A stretch of 64,000 nt of DNA from RUG11198 sp036342255 (GTDB lineage Bacteria > Bacillota_I > Bacilli_A > RF39 > UBA660), in assembly GCA_036342255.1 (NCBI GenBank), contig JAZAUS010000006.1, positions 59,698-123,697 on the forward strand. Reading direction: 5' to 3'. The notes beneath the pieces are model-generated. The model made no database searches. It was not told the origin of the DNA and saw nothing but the letters and a program-made list of their open reading frames with translations. The position numbers were made by a program, and so were the translations under genes. Shown here piece by piece: positions 1-8,251 of this stretch (the stretch's first letter is position 1; each line of letters starts with the position of its first letter).

Positions 1-324
1 GAAGAATATGAAAAAGCCGTAAAATTATCAGAAGTACTATTTACAGAAAAATTTAAAGAACTAACTAAAAAAGATATAGCAGAAATATTTGTTGGAAATG
101 AAGTAAAAACTACAACAAGTGATAATCTAGTTGAATTATTAATAGAAATAGGAGCAGCAAAAAGTAAAAGAGAATCAAGAGAATTTATTACAGGTAATGC
201 TATTAAACTAAACGGTGAAAAAATAAATGATTTAGATTACAAAATAACAAAAAAAGATTATATAGATAATACATACATAATAATTAAAAGAGGTAAAAAG
301 AACTATTACCTAGGACAAAAATAA
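1..324 (+). CDS. tyrS: Tyrosyl-tRNA synthetase, C-terminal part (partial)
   Basis: Open from the first base, so the 5' part lies outside the window. About 107 residues remain. The final 60 residues form an S4-type RNA-binding fold (LLIEIGAAKSKRESREFI, then AIKLNGEKI), which is how bacterial TyrRS ends. The enzyme charges tRNA-Tyr in the cytoplasm, and this domain contacts the tRNA. The preceding stretch (KLSEVLFTEKFKELT) fits the linker after the TyrRS anticodon-binding region. Another S4-domain protein is possible, but the spacing and the ending YYLG fit TyrRS best. A strong hairpin terminator follows directly. Confidence 0.8.
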   Translation, partial: EEYEKAVKLSEVLFTEKFKELTKKDIAEIFVGNEVKTTTSDNLVELLIEIGAAKSKRESREFITGNAIKLNGEKINDLDYKITKKDYIDNTYIIIKRGKKNYYLGQK

Positions 325-325
325 A

Positions 326-355
326 AATATTGGTTAATATAACCAATATTTTTTT
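326..355 (+). terminator. Rho-independent terminator after tyrS
   Basis: An AATATTGGTT/AACCAATATT-type stem with a short loop is followed by a run of T. It starts right after the tyrS stop codon. Confidence 0.85.
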
Positions 356-420
356 AATTTAAAAGTAAAAGAATACATATATGTCTAATAATATTATTAG
401 AAGGGATAAAAGGTGATATT

Positions 421-1113
421 ATTAAATTTAATGAAATACCAATAAGTGAAAGGCCTCGTGAAAAACTAATAAAATATGGAACAGATAAATTAAGTAATGA
501 AGAACTATTAATGATAATAATAAAAACAGGTACCAAAAAATATTCAGTCAAAGATATAAGTAATAATCTTATAAATTATATAGGTGGTATAAATAATCTA
601 AAATATATAACCATAAACAAATTAATAAATGTCCCAGGAATAGGAAAAATAAAAGCAATAGAGCTAACAGCTATTATAGAATTAATAAGAAGAATAAATG
701 AAGAAGAACTAATAAACAAAGTAATAACTTGTACAAATCCTCAATCTATAATTAATTATTTTAACTATCTTTTTAAAGACAAAACCCAAGAAGAATTCTA
801 TGTTATATATCTAAATAATAAGAAAAAATATATAGATAAAAAAAGATTATTTATAGGAAGTATTAATAAATCCATAGTCCATCCCCGAGAAATATTTAAA
901 AATGCCTATTTATTATCTTCAAGCTATATAATATGTATTCATAACCATCCCAGTGGAGATGCAACTCCCAGTTATGAAGATATACTATTTACCCAAAAAA
1001 TATATAATATCAGTAATCTACATGCCATATACCTATTAGATCATATAATAGTAGGAAACAATAACTACTACAGTTTCTTCGAAGATAACAATATTATTAA
1101 ACATAATAAATAA
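421..1113 (+). CDS. radC: RadC family JAB/MPN-domain protein
   Basis: A 230-residue RadC-type protein. The N-terminal part begins KFNEIPISERPREKL, typical of RadC, followed by a helix-hairpin-helix (NVPGIGKIKAIEL). The C-terminal MPN/JAB domain carries the metal motif HNHPSGDATPSYED and LDHIIVG. The family is linked to recombination and repair, but its biochemical role is unsettled. No ATG, GTG or TTG lies in frame upstream of the conserved N-terminus; the first in-frame ATG (511) would delete about 30 conserved residues. An AAAGGTGAT site sits at the usual distance before ATT at 421, so I place the start on this ATT. A sequencing error is the alternative. Confidence 0.85.
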   Translation: MKFNEIPISERPREKLIKYGTDKLSNEELLMIIIKTGTKKYSVKDISNNLINYIGGINNLKYITINKLINVPGIGKIKAIELTAIIELIRRINEEELINKVITCTNPQSIINYFNYLFKDKTQEEFYVIYLNNKKKYIDKKRLFIGSINKSIVHPREIFKNAYLLSSSYIICIHNHPSGDATPSYEDILFTQKIYNISNLHAIYLLDHIIVGNNNYYSFFEDNNIIKHNK

Positions 1114-1176
1114 AATCTTATTATTGCATTTTACTAATATTTTTGATATCATATTAATAAGATAGAGAGTGATATA

Positions 1177-1872
1177 ATGAAAAAACATAGAATTATTTAT
1201 ATTGCAATAATTGTAATTGTTTTAATATTAAGTGTATTAGGTAGCACATATGCCTATTTAACAGCAAAAACAGAAAGTGCATCTAATACTATAAAAGCAG
1301 CCTCTACAAGTTACAGTCTAAGTATGGAAATATCACCTCTATATAATGATTTTAGAATTATTCCAATGGACGATACTGATGTTATTAAAGCTCTAAAAAA
1401 CAAATGTAAAGATAAATATAATCGAGGAGCCTGCTCTGCATATGAAATAAATGTCAACGGTTATGATGATAGTCTACAAACTTTGACAGGTAAAATGGAT
1501 ATAGAATTAATAAATATCATGAATTTAAGCTATATGATGTTTGAAGAAAAAGAAGAAATTGAAAGTGAAGAAACATGTATAAATATAGATGAAAATAATA
1601 ATAGTAGAATATATTGCAAAACTATAGATGCTACTCCTGTCTTAGAAGGAGAAGATTTGTCATTAGGAGTATATGATGTAACAAATACAACTGACAAAAA
1701 TTTCATGTTAGTTGTATGGCTTAGCAATATAAATGGAAGTCAAAATGATTATGATATAGGAGATTATAATGCTGCTATAACTTTTGCTATGGGTAATGGT
1801 GGCTCTATAACAGGTAATATTGCAGCATCAATAGGAAAAGAGGAAGAATTACAAAGTCAAAGTGGTGAATAA
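1177..1872 (+). CDS. Membrane-anchored exported protein, first of a tandem paralogous pair
   Basis: Not assigned to a named family. The 231 residues begin with a positive N-terminus (MKKHR) and one hydrophobic segment (about 6-26) ending LGSTYAYL, which resembles the SipW-type signal region of TasA/camelysin-like proteins. The rest is polar and predicted extracellular. It shares features with the next gene: a Cys pair spaced about ten residues before a Tyr, a VVWLSNIN segment near the C-terminus, and a Gly/Ser/Thr-rich end (GSITG). The genes almost overlap, so they are probably co-transcribed. Its ribosome binding site is AGAGAGTGATATAATG. A surface or matrix role is inference. Confidence 0.5.
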   Translation: MKKHRIIYIAIIVIVLILSVLGSTYAYLTAKTESASNTIKAASTSYSLSMEISPLYNDFRIIPMDDTDVIKALKNKCKDKYNRGACSAYEINVNGYDDSLQTLTGKMDIELINIMNLSYMMFEEKEEIESEETCINIDENNNSRIYCKTIDATPVLEGEDLSLGVYDVTNTTDKNFMLVVWLSNINGSQNDYDIGDYNAAITFAMGNGGSITGNIAASIGKEEELQSQSGE

Positions 1873-1873
1873 A

Positions 1874-2566
1874 ATGAAAAGAATAAAAAATAATAGTATC
1901 ACTATATTAACTAATAAAGTAACACTAATAATGATATTAGTAACTTTTATTAGTGTTCTTGGTTCTACATATGCATACTTTTATTTTGCAGTAGATGATA
2001 ATACAACCTTAACAGGTAAAATGGCAACTGTAAACCTAGATTTAGAAGTAACTTCTGTGTTACCAACAAAAGAATCTACAGGTGTTATGGTACCACAAAA
2101 ATCAGTATCTGGAAGCAACCTTTCAGCCTTATCATCAGCCTTAAAAAAAGGTTGCGTTGATGATAATAAAAACATAGTATGCCAAGTATACAGAATAAAA
2201 ATAAAAAATGATGGTGGAAGTGCAACCGAAATAATAGATGGTGAAGTATCATTTTATGCTAATCAAGAACTAACTCAAAATGCCGCAACAGTAATGCCTA
2301 ACTTAAAATGGAAATTAATATCATCATTTGATCAAAATAACAACAACAATTCTGTTCTAGGTAACAATATAGATAACGCAGCATCATCAACCCCAGCCAA
2401 ATTTGTTCAAAATGTAGAATTAGAAACCAATGATATTGAAACTTATTATATGATTATCTGGTTTAATGAAATAAATGATGACCAAATAGACGAAAGTAAT
2501 ACTTATTATGGAAAAATAGAATTCCTATCCTCAAATGGAACTGGCGTAACAGGTACATTCAAATAA
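1874..2566 (+). CDS. Membrane-anchored exported protein, second of a tandem paralogous pair
   Basis: A 230-residue protein with one N-terminal hydrophobic segment ending LGSTYAYFYF and a polar, Asn/Ser/Thr-rich remainder. The ATG at 1874 is preferred over the GTG codons at 1862/1865 because those lie inside the AGTGGTGA ribosome binding site, and it sits one base after the upstream stop. It matches the upstream protein in layout: KKGCVDDNKNIVCQVYRI (Cys pair then Tyr), MIIWFNEIN, and a GTGVTG end. The two are paralogs from a local duplication that have diverged strongly. The signal motif recalls TasA/camelysin-type proteins, but no SipW peptidase gene lies next to it. Confidence 0.5.
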   Translation: MKRIKNNSITILTNKVTLIMILVTFISVLGSTYAYFYFAVDDNTTLTGKMATVNLDLEVTSVLPTKESTGVMVPQKSVSGSNLSALSSALKKGCVDDNKNIVCQVYRIKIKNDGGSATEIIDGEVSFYANQELTQNAATVMPNLKWKLISSFDQNNNNNSVLGNNIDNAASSTPAKFVQNVELETNDIETYYMIIWFNEINDDQIDESNTYYGKIEFLSSNGTGVTGTFK

Positions 2567-2600
2567 ACTTAATTGTATACATATACAATTAAGTTTTTTT
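2567..2600 (+). terminator. Rho-independent terminator
   Basis: A 13-bp perfect stem (ACTTAATTGTATA and its complement) with a two-base spacer is followed by seven T. Confidence 0.85.
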
Positions 2601-2662
2601 ATTACTATCTAATAAAATAATATAAATCAACCTAATCTGTAAACCATATAGTAAACAAATTA

Positions 2663-2691
2663 TTGTATTTTAAACTAATATTTGATATAAT
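2663..2691 (+). promoter_or_regulatory. Sigma-A-type promoter for the RNase J gene
   Basis: TTGTAT and TATAAT are separated by 17 bp, 37 bp before the start codon. A strong AAGGAG site follows. Confidence 0.6.
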
Positions 2692-2728
2692 ACATATAGT
2701 CTTTATACTTTGTTAAGAAAGGAGAAAA

Positions 2729-4372
2729 ATGAGTAAAATAAAAATATTTAGTTTAGGCGGTTTAAATGAAAACGGAAAAAACATGTATGTAGTAGAAATA
2801 GATAAAGACATATATGTTATAGATGCAGGCCTAAAATATGCTGATGAGCACATGCTAGGTATAGATTATATGATACCAAATATTAGTTATCTAAAAGAAA
2901 ATGAAAAAAGAATAAAAGGAATTTTTTTAACACATGGTCACTATGAAAACAGTGGAGCTTTAACAGATATAATAAAAGATTTAAAGCAAGTAAAAGTATA
3001 TGCAGGTAAATTCACAATTGACATTCTAAAAAAAGAATTTGAAACAAATAAATTATCAACAGAAAATTTAATAGAAATATTACCTCATAAAACCCTAACC
3101 ATAGGCCAAGTAAAAATATTCCCTGTATCATTATCTCATTCTATACCAGATAATTATGGCTATGCCATATATACAGATGATGGAGTAATATTCTATGCAT
3201 CAGATTTTGTTTTTGATGCCCTAATGAGAGGACACTATCAAACCGACATAGGCAAACTAGCTTATATAGGAAAGCAAGGAGTACTATGCCTATTAACAGA
3301 ATCAATTTATGCAAACAAAACAGGCTATACAGCTCCTAATCATCGTACATCGAATCTAATAAGAGAAACATTATCCAAATCAAAAGGAAGAATAATATTT
3401 AATGTCTTAAATTCCCATTTATATAGAATACAAGAATTATTTAACGAAGTGTCAAAGACAAAAAGAAAAATTGTAATAATGGGAAAAAATCTACAAAATA
3501 TAGTTGAATACGCTATAGATAATAAATATTTATTTATAAACAAAAGTATTATAGGAGACTTAAATAATATTAATGATAATAATGTAATAATTTTAACATC
3601 TAATGAAAGAAAAAAACCATATTCTAATATTAATAAAATAATTAATGGTTATGACAAATTTATTACCTTAAGAGAAACAGATACTGTATTTTTATCAACG
3701 CCTGTATATGAAGGAAGAGAAAAAACATTTTATAAATTATTAGATGATATATCAAAACTAGGTGTAGATGTAGTAACATTATCTAAAAAGCATTTATCAC
3801 ATCACGCATCTTCAGAAGACATAATGATGATGATTGACTTAATGAAACCAAAATATTATTTTCCTATTAAAGGAGAATATAGATTTCAAGTATCTAATGC
3901 AGAATTAGCTGAAAAAGTTGGCATAAAACCAGAAAATATTATTTTAAAAGAAAATGGTTTTGTAGCAAAAATAGTTGATGGAAAATTAGTTGACAGTGGT
4001 GAAAGAATCCCATGCGGAGAAATATCTATTGATGGAGATTCTACTGAAGATATAGGCGAAGTTGTTTTGAGAGATCGTGAAATGTTATCCAATAATGGAA
4101 TAATAATCGTATCAGCAACCTTAAGTAAAAAAGAAAAGAAAATCCTATCAGGTCCAGAAATCTTAACAAGAGGCTTCATATACGTAAAAGATCATCCAGA
4201 ATTAATAAATGATATAAGAGAAATATGTTTAAACATAATTAAAGATAATACTCATGATAATTATATAGATTATGGAAAAATAAAAAATAATATTAGAGAA
4301 CAACTAAGTAAACACCTAAATAATCAAACTGGAAACAAACCTATGATTATAAGTGTATTACAAGAAATATAA
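2729..4372 (+). CDS. RNase J-like beta-CASP protein with degraded metal site (RNase J2-like)
   Basis: A full-length 547-residue RNase J family protein: metallo-beta-lactamase fold (1-200), beta-CASP insert (about 200-370), remaining MBL part and C-terminal domain. Family landmarks are clear: FSLGGLNENGKNMYVVE, LSHSIPDNYGYA, LMKPKYYFPIKGEYR. The catalytic motif H-x-H-x-D-H reads HGHYEN (residues 69-74), so Asp and the last His are replaced by Glu and Asn. The late His of PIHGEYR is Lys381. RNase J1 degrades and matures mRNA and rRNA; J2 paralogs are weak or inactive and act as partners. I infer a J2-like subunit, with an active J1 expected elsewhere in the genome. Confidence 0.85.
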   Translation: MSKIKIFSLGGLNENGKNMYVVEIDKDIYVIDAGLKYADEHMLGIDYMIPNISYLKENEKRIKGIFLTHGHYENSGALTDIIKDLKQVKVYAGKFTIDILKKEFETNKLSTENLIEILPHKTLTIGQVKIFPVSLSHSIPDNYGYAIYTDDGVIFYASDFVFDALMRGHYQTDIGKLAYIGKQGVLCLLTESIYANKTGYTAPNHRTSNLIRETLSKSKGRIIFNVLNSHLYRIQELFNEVSKTKRKIVIMGKNLQNIVEYAIDNKYLFINKSIIGDLNNINDNNVIILTSNERKKPYSNINKIINGYDKFITLRETDTVFLSTPVYEGREKTFYKLLDDISKLGVDVVTLSKKHLSHHASSEDIMMMIDLMKPKYYFPIKGEYRFQVSNAELAEKVGIKPENIILKENGFVAKIVDGKLVDSGERIPCGEISIDGDSTEDIGEVVLRDREMLSNNGIIIVSATLSKKEKKILSGPEILTRGFIYVKDHPELINDIREICLNIIKDNTHDNYIDYGKIKNNIREQLSKHLNNQTGNKPMIISVLQEI

Positions 4373-4379
4373 TATTACT

Positions 4380-4416
4380 AAAACAGTTAATTAGTATAAT
4401 AATTAACTGTTTTATA
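4380..4416 (+). terminator. Probable terminator after the RNase J-like gene
   Basis: AAACAGTTAATTA and its exact complement form a 13-bp stem with a six-base loop. The T run after it is short. Confidence 0.6.
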
Positions 4417-4483
4417 TTATTCTCATTTCTTGATTAATTAATTATTTTATGATATTCTATATATTAAGTAGAAGGTGAAAAAA

Positions 4484-4810
4484 ATGAAATTAAATAATAA
4501 AGGATTCTCATTAATTGAACTATTAGCAGTATTAGTAATTTTAATTGCAATAATGTCTATAGCCATGCCAAGTATATCCTCATCATTAGAAAGAAATAAA
4601 GATAAGCAAACAAAAGCTAAAAAAGCACTTATAGAAAGTGCAGCCGAACTATATGTCACAGATCATAAAAATGAAGTAAGTAATAATGATTGTATTACAA
4701 TTGATACATTAATAAATGAAGGTTATCTTGAAGATGATGAAATAAAAGGATGTGTAAAATACAAAATAGTAGATGGAGAAGCTACCTACACATTAGAACA
4801 AGCAAGTTAA
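4484..4810 (+). CDS. Type IV prepilin-like protein
   Basis: A 108-residue protein with a class III signal: a short basic leader (MKLNNK), then GFSLIELLAVLVILIAIMSI, where cleavage after Gly leaves N-terminal Phe and Glu5. One N-terminal hydrophobic helix precedes a small globular domain with two Cys (DCI and GCV). The length suits minor pilins or ComGC-like pseudopilins. The start at 4484 follows an AGAAGGTG site; the GTG at 4475 lies inside that site. A close paralog follows after 17 bp. No prepilin peptidase, ATPase or platform gene is in this window, so assembly depends on genes elsewhere. Confidence 0.8.
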   Translation: MKLNNKGFSLIELLAVLVILIAIMSIAMPSISSSLERNKDKQTKAKKALIESAAELYVTDHKNEVSNNDCITIDTLINEGYLEDDEIKGCVKYKIVDGEATYTLEQAS

Positions 4811-4827
4811 ATATTGGAGTGATAATT

Positions 4828-5244
4828 ATGAAAGAAAAGATTAATAATAAAGGATTTACACTAGTAGAATTATTAGCAGTTTTAATAATAATAATTGCAA
4901 TAATGTCTATAGCCATGCCTACCATTTCTTCATCACTAGAAAGAAGTAAAGCTAAAAAAAATAATGCTCAAAACAAAATATATGAAAGTGCCGCAAGATT
5001 ATATATATCAGCTCACAAAAACAATATCAAAAATGAGCAATGTTGCATTGGATTAGATTTTTTAAAAGCTGAAGGATATGTAGATAAAAATGAAAAAACT
5101 ATAGGATGCGTAGAATATCAATATATAACCAATCAAGAAGGATCCAATAGTAATTCCGTTGGAAGAAGGGTATACTCTTTTCAAGAATATAGAGTAGGAA
5201 AAGATTGCCTTGAAAAAGAAAAAAAACAACAAGAGTTTAGATAA
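4828..5244 (+). CDS. Type IV prepilin-like protein, paralog of the preceding gene
   Basis: A 138-residue prepilin with leader MKEKINNK and GFTLVELLAVLIIIIAIMSI. It matches the preceding pilin closely up to SSLER, then diverges: ESAARLYISAHKN against ESAAELYVTDHKN, Cys at CC and GCVEY, and a longer charged tail. The start at 4828 follows TTGGAGTGAT; an in-frame ATG at 4750 lies inside the upstream gene and is rejected. The pair is very likely co-transcribed and specifies related pilus or competence pseudopilus subunits. The difference in tail suggests distinct positions in one fibre (inference). Confidence 0.8.
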   Translation: MKEKINNKGFTLVELLAVLIIIIAIMSIAMPTISSSLERSKAKKNNAQNKIYESAARLYISAHKNNIKNEQCCIGLDFLKAEGYVDKNEKTIGCVEYQYITNQEGSNSNSVGRRVYSFQEYRVGKDCLEKEKKQQEFR

Positions 5245-5290
5245 AATAGTTATTACTATTTTAAAAGATTAACTAATAGAAGGAGATCTA

Positions 5291-5911
5291 ATGGATAAAA
5301 ATAAATTAAGCAAAATAAATAAAATAATAGATGAATTAAAAGTTACTGAATATAATATTAGTAAAATAGAAACTAATACATCATTTTTAGCATTACAAAA
5401 AGGAAATTATAAATTAGCAAATGGAAAAAAGATAAATAGAGAAAGTGTCATAAAGAAAAATGGTAATTCAGATGCTGTAGCCATATTTGCCACAACAAAA
5501 GATAATGAAATTATCCTAGTAATTCAACCAAGAGTAGTATTACCAACCAAAACAAAAATAGACATAGAAATACCAGCAGGATATATAGAAAAAGAAGAAA
5601 CTATAATTGATGCTGCTATTAGAGAACTTAAAGAAGAAACAGGCTATAAGACAAAAGAGCTAAATATAATAGATGAATACTATCCATCTCTAGGCTATAG
5701 CAGTGAAAAAATAAGTATTATCTTAGCAACCAATTGTGAAAAAGTAGGAGAACCAAAACCAGATGCTGATGAATTTATAAAATATATAACGGTAACCTTT
5801 GAAGAATTTAAATACTTGCTAGATAATAATTATATTTTAGACGCAACAGCAAGATTAGCCTATTACAAAACAATTGAATATATCGCCAACAAAAATCAAT
5901 TAATATCATAG
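5291..5911 (+). CDS. Nudix hydrolase, ADP-ribose pyrophosphatase type
   Basis: A 206-residue Nudix enzyme. The Nudix box is complete: Gly of AGYIE, Glu of KEE, then REL-KEE-TGY at about residues 96-118, coordinating Mg2+ for pyrophosphate cleavage. The N-terminal beta region before the box and the following Y-PSLGYSSEKI segment fit NudF-type ADP-ribose pyrophosphatases, which make AMP and ribose-5-phosphate. The substrate is inferred from these family features. It starts with ATG after AGAAGGAG, and nine bases separate it from the next gene, so the two form an operon. Confidence 0.8.
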   Translation: MDKNKLSKINKIIDELKVTEYNISKIETNTSFLALQKGNYKLANGKKINRESVIKKNGNSDAVAIFATTKDNEIILVIQPRVVLPTKTKIDIEIPAGYIEKEETIIDAAIRELKEETGYKTKELNIIDEYYPSLGYSSEKISIILATNCEKVGEPKPDADEFIKYITVTFEEFKYLLDNNYILDATARLAYYKTIEYIANKNQLIS

Positions 5912-5919
5912 GAGGTATC

Positions 5920-6759
5920 ATGACAAGAAGAAAAAGAAGAAAGTTAAAGAAGAAAGTAAAAATAGCATTTAATCTTCTTATAATAATACTATTAATAGGA
6001 GGTATACTATTATTTATGTTATCAACCAAATCTAAAACTATAAAGAAAACTCCCAAACAAGAAAAGAAAACAGAAGAAAAAAAAGAAATAGAGGAAAAAG
6101 AAGAAAAAATGAAACCAGCTCCCAAGAATTCAACAGAATATACCAATTTAGGAGATGGAGAATATAAAACAGATAAAGGATACACAATAAAAATAGAAAA
6201 TGGAATTGCAACTGTTGATGGAAATCTAATCGTCAACAAAACATATAGTTTACCAAAAGATTTCAGACCAACCAACCCATCATCAAATGTCGACAAAGAC
6301 TGGGCTATAGAGTTAATTGATGCTGATGCTATGAATGCCTACAAAGAAATGCAAAGCATTGCCAAAAATTCAGGCTTAAATATTTATATAGCAAGTGGAT
6401 TTAGAGGCTATAATAGTCAAGAAAATATATATAATAATTATGTAGCCCAAGATGGAAAAGAAGCCGCTGATACTTATTCCGCTAGACCAGGCCATTCAGA
6501 GCATCAATCAGGATTATGCTTTGACTTAAATAGTGTCAACGATTCATTTACCAACACTAATGAAGGAAAATGGATAAACGATAATGCTTACTTATATGGA
6601 TTTACCATAAGATTCCCAAAAGGAAAAGAAAAAGAAACAGGCTATCAATATGAATCGTGGCATCTAAGATACGTAGGTAAAGATTTAGCCAAAAAACTAT
6701 ATAATAACGGTAATTGGATAAGTCTAGAAGAATATTATGGCCTAAGCAGTAGCTATTAA
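5920..6759 (+). CDS. VanY-like D-alanyl-D-alanine carboxypeptidase (M15B)
   Basis: A 279-residue cell-wall peptidase. A very basic N-terminus and one transmembrane helix (about 18-36) are followed by a Lys/Glu-rich stalk (45-75), then the M15 domain. Zinc and catalytic landmarks are visible: SGFRGYNSQ, RPGHSEHQSGLCFDL (His and Asp ligands), and YESWHLRYVG with the last His. Such enzymes trim terminal D-Ala from peptidoglycan stem peptides outside the membrane. Nothing suggests vancomycin resistance, since no vanH/A/X partners are near. It follows the Nudix gene after an AGGAGGT site. Confidence 0.85.
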   Translation: MTRRKRRKLKKKVKIAFNLLIIILLIGGILLFMLSTKSKTIKKTPKQEKKTEEKKEIEEKEEKMKPAPKNSTEYTNLGDGEYKTDKGYTIKIENGIATVDGNLIVNKTYSLPKDFRPTNPSSNVDKDWAIELIDADAMNAYKEMQSIAKNSGLNIYIASGFRGYNSQENIYNNYVAQDGKEAADTYSARPGHSEHQSGLCFDLNSVNDSFTNTNEGKWINDNAYLYGFTIRFPKGKEKETGYQYESWHLRYVGKDLAKKLYNNGNWISLEEYYGLSSSY

Positions 6760-6768
6760 GCAACATAT

Positions 6769-6802
6769 AGAAATTATTGCCAAAACAATAGTTTCTTTTT
6801 TT
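6769..6802 (+). terminator. Rho-independent terminator
   Basis: AGAAATTATTG pairs with CAATAGTTTCT (one G-T pair) around a short loop, followed by T7. Confidence 0.75.
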
Positions 6803-6869
6803 ATCAACCTTTACAAAAATCTATATAAGTTATATAATTTAATCGATAAAAAAAGAAAGAGGAATAACT

Positions 6870-7103
6870 ATGTTTTGGAATAATAAAAAAAAGATTGTAA
6901 ATATAAGTGGTATGAGCTGCGAAAAATGTGCCAAAAAAGTAAAAAATGCTTTAGAAAGTATACCAGAAATAAATAAAGTTAAAGTAGATTTATCTAAAAA
7001 TGCAGCCCTTATATATTATAAAACTGAAGTAAATGATGAAGATATAAGAAGAAAAATAGAAGAATTTGATTATAAAATAACAGGTATAAGAAATATTAAC
7101 TAA
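6870..7103 (+). CDS. Heavy-metal-associated (HMA) domain protein, CopZ-like
   Basis: A 77-residue single HMA domain. The metal motif GMSCEKC lies at residues 14-20, with the usual fold after it (ALESIPEINKVKVDL, then YYKTEVNDEDI). Stand-alone HMA proteins carry Cu(I) or a similar ion in the cytoplasm. No copper ATPase or copper repressor is nearby, so the ion and partner are not established. It has its own AGAGGAATAACTATG start region. Confidence 0.8.
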   Translation: MFWNNKKKIVNISGMSCEKCAKKVKNALESIPEINKVKVDLSKNAALIYYKTEVNDEDIRRKIEEFDYKITGIRNIN

Positions 7104-7135
7104 TATGATATAATTGTTATAAGCAGGTGATATAA

Positions 7136-8242
7136 ATGAAAAAAAAAGTAGTAATCGGTCTATCAGGTGGAGTAGATTCATCAACAGCAGCTTACTTACT
7201 AAAAAAAGAAGGATATGAAGTAATAGGTCTTTTTATGCGTAATTGGGATTCTTTTGCCGATGGAGAGGAAATAGGTGCTCCAACAACTGATGAAGGAATA
7301 TGTCCACAAGAATTAGATTATAAAGATGCCATGGAAGTAGCAAAAAAACTAGACATTAAGCTATATCGAAAAGATTTTGTCAAAGAATATTGGAATTATG
7401 TCTTTACCTATTTCTTAGATGAATTAAAAAAAGGAAGAACCCCCAACCCAGATATAATGTGTAACAAATATATAAAATTTGACATGTTTGCTAAATATGC
7501 TAAAGAATTAGGAGCTGATTATATTGCAACTGGTCATTATGCCAAATTAGAAGATGGACATTTAAAAAGAGCATTAGACAACAACAAAGATCAAACATAT
7601 TTCTTATCACAAGTAAGCAAAGAGCAATTTAAAAATGTTTTATTCCCAATCGGTAATATGATAAAAAAAGAAGTAAGAGAAATAGCCTCAGCCGAAGGCC
7701 TAATAACAGCCAACAAAAAAGACTCAACAGGTATCTGCTTCATAGGAGAAAGAAATTTCAAAAACTTCCTTAAAAACTATTTACCAAATCAACCAGGTAA
7801 AGTAATAAATATAGATACGAATGAAGAAATAGGTACCCATATAGGTTTAATGAATTATACAATAGGTCAAAGAAGAGGCCTAGACATAGGTGGCTTTAAA
7901 GAAAGAATGTTTGTCGTAGGAAAAAATCTAGAAAAAAACATCTTATACGTCTGTATAGGCGAAGACAACGATTATTTAATTTCCGATTCTTGCACAGTAA
8001 CGGATATAAATTGGCTAGAGAAAGATAAAATAACCCAATGTACTGCTAAATTTCGCTATCGTCAACCAGACATAGAAGTAGAAATAGAATGGACTGACGA
8101 TACAAATGCTATAGTAAAATATAACGGAGTAAAATCAGTAACACCAGGACAAGCATGTGTCTTTTATAAAGATGATATATGTTTAGGTGGTGGAATAATA
8201 GATAAAGTAATGAAAAAAGGCAAAAAACTATGGTATTTATAG
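7136..8242 (+). CDS. mnmA: tRNA-specific 2-thiouridylase MnmA
   Basis: A 368-residue MnmA, standard length. The PP-loop GLSGGVDSS is at the N-terminus; LFMRNWDS and TGHYAKLE follow. The catalytic Cys pair is Cys109 (MCNKY) and Cys201 (TGICFIGERNF), and the C-terminal beta-barrel region starts near NYTIGQRRGLDIGG. The enzyme makes 2-thiouridine at position 34 of tRNAs for Lys, Glu and Gln, using sulfur from a cysteine desulfurase. It starts at ATG after AGCAGGTGAT and sits ten bases before another tRNA thiolation gene, so this is a tRNA sulfur-modification operon. Confidence 0.95.
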   Translation: MKKKVVIGLSGGVDSSTAAYLLKKEGYEVIGLFMRNWDSFADGEEIGAPTTDEGICPQELDYKDAMEVAKKLDIKLYRKDFVKEYWNYVFTYFLDELKKGRTPNPDIMCNKYIKFDMFAKYAKELGADYIATGHYAKLEDGHLKRALDNNKDQTYFLSQVSKEQFKNVLFPIGNMIKKEVREIASAEGLITANKKDSTGICFIGERNFKNFLKNYLPNQPGKVINIDTNEEIGTHIGLMNYTIGQRRGLDIGGFKERMFVVGKNLEKNILYVCIGEDNDYLISDSCTVTDINWLEKDKITQCTAKFRYRQPDIEVEIEWTDDTNAIVKYNGVKSVTPGQACVFYKDDICLGGGIIDKVMKKGKKLWYL

Positions 8243-8251
8243 GAGAATAAA

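Noticed and set aside
5808..6296. Minus-strand frame across the Nudix-VanY junction.
   Set aside because: Overlaps two well-supported plus-strand genes and lacks any start signal.
5920..6759. Vancomycin resistance gene.
   Set aside because: VanY-like alone is a common cell-wall carboxypeptidase; no vanHAX partners are present.
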